From Apostichopus japonicus (taxonomy: Eukaryota > Echinodermata > Holothuroidea > Aspidochirotida > Stichopodidae), in contig NC_092563.1 in NCBI RefSeq assembly GCF_037975245.1, positions 9,971,001 to 10,035,000 on the forward strand: DNA of 64,000 nt, given 5' to 3'. The position numbers and the translations under genes are program-made. The notes beneath the pieces were generated by a model. That model saw only the letters and a program-made list of their open reading frames with translations, did no database searches and was not told where the DNA came from. Within the stretch, counting starts at the first letter, position 1. Every line of letters begins with the position of its first letter. Positions 60,865-64,000 of this stretch are shown piece by piece.

Positions 60865-62857
60865 ATTCCACAAGGTCAAAGTCACTTTGAGATAGGGTGT
60901 CATTGTACAATATTTGGCCAATTTGCATGAAATCTTCATGTACTGAATCTATATTATCGTCTATACAATCCAAGAATCTTTCTTATTATATTTATTGATG
61001 CCTCAACTGAGCACAACGTTTCTTTCTCCCTGAGCAATATTTTATTTGCAAATACAACGACTTAAATTATAGATAAAATATAAATAATAAGGTACAATGT
61101 TCAGCTGTTTACATGGTGATAGAACACTACATCCGATCGAGTCCTAGCCAACTTATGGAGAAGGAGTTCGTGTGCCTCCCACTAACTATACAAAACCATG
61201 CACTAAAGTTGCATATAACTCGCTTCCTGTATAGTCATATATATAGTCTTAATTGGCGTGATACCTTCATTACCAAATACAATCTTTTACGGACTAAAGG
61301 TGCAATTTCCTCCCTCAGCCGGAGAGCCAAAGTTGGCAATCTATAGTAGAGAATATGTACATAGAGCAATACATAGAGCAATACATGGAGCAATACATAG
61401 AGCAATACATAGAGTAATACATAGAGTAATTTCAAGTTATGCCTTAAAATATTGATGATGGTTAATCTTTATAATGTATTAGTGAACAAGGTTAATATTT
61501 GTTCTAATTTCTGGAGTGATGGTGTGGTGGGGTGGGTTGGAGGGGGGGGGGTGTGACATGTGTATTGTCGACGCTCCACTATAGTTAAGTCTTCCCTCTA
61601 TATAGCAAAATAATTGCAATGTCCGTCCAAATTTTTCAGATGTCCAAGGGTATCTGATAATGCATTTGTTTCTTTTACAAAACAAATTCAACTCGCAAAG
61701 TTGTCTCTTTTAAGACGCGTTTAATGATCGACCGATGGATGAATCAACCAGAATCTTATTTAGACAATCACCACTCTCTAATTATACCGGCTCGTACAAC
61801 TAGCTACGAATATATAATATTATACATGGTTATAATTAATCAATTACTTCGTAAATGCTAATCAGTTAATTTCTTTACTGCAGGCTGTTAAATCCCTCGG
61901 AAATTCATTCCCAATACAAACATTACATTCAACTTATTTTGTATGTTTTTATTGAAACATTTTCCCAATTTCTCATATATTTTTTAATGTGATACTATTA
62001 TGCAACAAATGAATACAAAAATCAATTGTTTATTTAACAGATATGATATTAATATATATGTGCCTTTGTTCATGTCAGGTCACGTGATAAAAAACCGATG
62101 CCTTTAGACCGACACCTTCAGTATAAGATATGCAGTTAATCTAATTGTAGAATAGTGAATATGACTGGAGCAGGAGAATTCATGCTTGTTATCATCCCCT
62201 GTTTCATTGTTGTGTGTTTATTCGTGTTTGTGTTTGTGTTTACATTGTGCATGAAGTTACATTATTAATTAAGTGCCTAATAATTGCAACTGCAAGTAAT
62301 AATGACTAACAATAAAAATAACTTGATATATGCATTATTCTTCTTTATATTTGATGCCAACTGACAATATTATTTTTCTCTATGGAAACTTGGTAGATAC
62401 AATAAAATGCAATATTTATATCTTATAAACTATATTGAAGATTCTGTTTTAATATTTATATCATATACAGTTATGTAGTTTTACTATTTAATTAATATAA
62501 TAATGGATACATTATGCCTTTGCTCTATTTCATGAAATACAGATGATAAATGCTCAATGTAAATTGTTGACAAATCTTGCCTTACAGAAAATTACAATAC
62601 GTATCAATATACAATAAATTTACCTATTTTAAGAATTTCATCTGATGCATCTACAATTATCGATAAAGGATACGATATTTATCAGGGCTGAATCTGTTTA
62701 TACATGTTTAAATTGACAAGTCTGATGCGGTTGAAACTGTAAATACTGTTGTAATTATTAATATGTTTATTTTAACGTTATGCATGCCAGGTGCCACTTC
62801 GGTAGTACTTGAATAATGTTTGTACAAACAGCGGGACATTGTGCAGTTGACTTATGG
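60865..62857. other. scratch 3' UTR and downstream flank
   Basis: AT-rich with no coding frame. AATAAA at 62,311-62,316 is a possible polyadenylation signal, giving a 3' UTR of about 1.45 kb. A 12-bp array lies at 61,356-61,432 and a G-run near 61,541-61,550. Confidence 0.5.
61356..61432 (+). repeat. 12-bp minisatellite ACATAGAGCAAT
   Basis: Six units of ACATAGAGCAAT, with ACATGGAGCAAT and ACATAGAGTAAT variants, in the scratch 3' flank, possibly inside the 3' UTR. Confidence 0.9.
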
Positions 62858-63109
62858 TTACGCTTGTCTGAAGAAGGAGGAGTTGAGGGGGAGTTGAAGG
62901 GGAATGAACTTTTCTGTTTCGTTTGTGAGTTTTGGTTGCTGCGCATGGCTAACAATACGTATGTTCACATCTCTTTGTAAGATTTTCTTCTTTCGAAGTG
63001 GTTTCCAGATATAACTGCATGGGATATAGATTAATACAAATGAGGTAGCTAGGATAAGTAAGGTTTGATAGGACCATGCCTGCTGAATAACTGCTCTACA
63101 AAACCTCTG
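62858..63109 (-). CDS. Possible terminal exon of an unknown membrane protein
   Basis: On the minus strand a pyrimidine-rich acceptor (TTGCCTGTCTTTCCCAG) at about 63,110-63,126 precedes an 83-codon open frame that ends at TAA. It holds one hydrophobic stretch (TLLILATSFVLIYIPCSYIW) followed by a basic cluster (RKKK) and a polar tail, which would fit a C-terminal membrane anchor with a cytosolic tail. I do not recognise the family. No partner exons are visible to the right within the window. It could equally be a chance open frame. Confidence 0.22.
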   Translation of the reverse strand, partial: QRFCRAVIQQAWSYQTLLILATSFVLIYIPCSYIWKPLRKKKILQRDVNIRIVSHAQQPKLTNETEKFIPLQLPLNSSFFRQA

Positions 63110-64000
63110 CTGGGAAAGACAGGCAATTGTCATCTAAAATTAGTGGTAGTGCAAAAGTACTTATTGTTAGTGGCAATGCATGTGCCTATAGGTTGTTTCT
63201 AACCATGCATCATTCTGTTACACCTGGCATGCAATACTACTCAGTCTTTAGAGATCCAGACGGTAACATCAGTCTGTAAATACTAACCGTTCAGTTTAAA
63301 CGAATGTGGATACCTTTTAATGTCATTACAAATATTCTAATGTCGTTTGTTTCGTTACAAATCTCTTGGGTACACACTGAATTACTATGTATGCTGATAG
63401 TTCTTGCAGGAAAAAAATTCAGATTGATGGTATGAAAGCCACTGTAAACATCAACCAAATATAATTAACCATGAGAACAACTTGTTAGAATCGACTGGAC
63501 TAGAGGGTTCCAACTGATATTGATATCGCGGGTTGCAGCTTACATGATAATACATCGTGATTTGTTGTGAGGTATACATTGCTCACCAATATACTGGACT
63601 ACTGAGATCATTACGTCATCTCCTCAGTCCAAGACCAAATTCGATATGTATTGTTGTTGGACATAATGTCAAACACACAAATACAAATGTATGACTATTA
63701 AACATCCAGCTTGAATAATTAATTGATTCAATTGGGGGGGGGGGGGGATACAAAGCAAGAATCGTCTTCCTCTATATATACTTAAAACAATATTTTGTCT
63801 CTCTTGGTGTTTTTTAATATTTAAATGTTTGCTCCTTCTTCTTCTTCATCCATTCGCTGTATATATTTGGACTTTTGGTCAGTATTTCTTGCTATCGTTT
63901 CTTTTTAACGTTGGAACACTTATGGTGCAATGTAATATACAATTTCAGTAAACAAAATCATTCTAAATAATCGTTTTCTTTTGTTTTTATCATAGTATGG
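63110..64000. other. Right-hand end, nothing recognised
   Basis: AT-rich with a G-run near 63,735-63,747 and CTT repeats near 63,836-63,848. No exon or RNA gene is supported. Confidence 0.5.

Overview
This is a eukaryotic, intron-rich, AT-rich window. It carries three protein-coding genes, all on the + strand, in the order snail, PSME3IP1 (FAM192A/NIP30), scratch. The organism is most likely a marine invertebrate deuterostome. An echinoderm, perhaps a sea cucumber, is my best guess, based on clear bilaterian Snail and Scratch proteins, deuterostome-like PSME3IP1, frequent TAGGCCTA-type palindromes, many long C or G homopolymers, and dense short TIR transposons with tRNA-derived SINEs. The species call is inference and cannot be proved from the window.

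Layout. 1-19,778: no gene recognised; TIR elements at 3,214-3,601 and 4,669-5,300, and a 40-bp minisatellite at about 12,745-13,545. 19,779-25,337: snail, two coding exons around a 4.5 kb intron, giving 339 aa with an N-terminal SNAG motif and five zinc fingers. 25,338-38,827: 13.5 kb of intergenic and possible 5' UTR sequence crowded with SINEs and DNA-transposon remnants. 38,828-44,118: PSME3IP1, five coding exons, 260 aa. 47,309-60,864: scratch, three coding exons around introns of 10.1 kb and 2.2 kb, giving 401 aa with SNAG, a possible CtBP motif and five zinc fingers. 60,865-64,000: 3' flank, with one weak candidate terminal exon of an unknown gene on the - strand.

How the genes relate. 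Snail and Scratch are sister C2H2 repressors. Here they sit about 22 kb apart in the same orientation, and both have a tiny SNAG-coding first exon ended by a phase-1 intron. This fits descent from an ancestral tandem duplication. PSME3IP1, a nuclear partner of the PA28-gamma proteasome activator, lies between them and is probably a bystander.

Most of the remaining structure is mobile or repetitive DNA. Six short elements have clear terminal inverted repeats and exact or near-exact 8-bp target duplications (hAT-like, non-autonomous). A 788-bp element with a 10-bp target duplication is nested in another repeat. Two large foldback elements, whose arms are tandem arrays, lie in the first introns of snail and scratch. 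None of these elements has a recognisable transposase.
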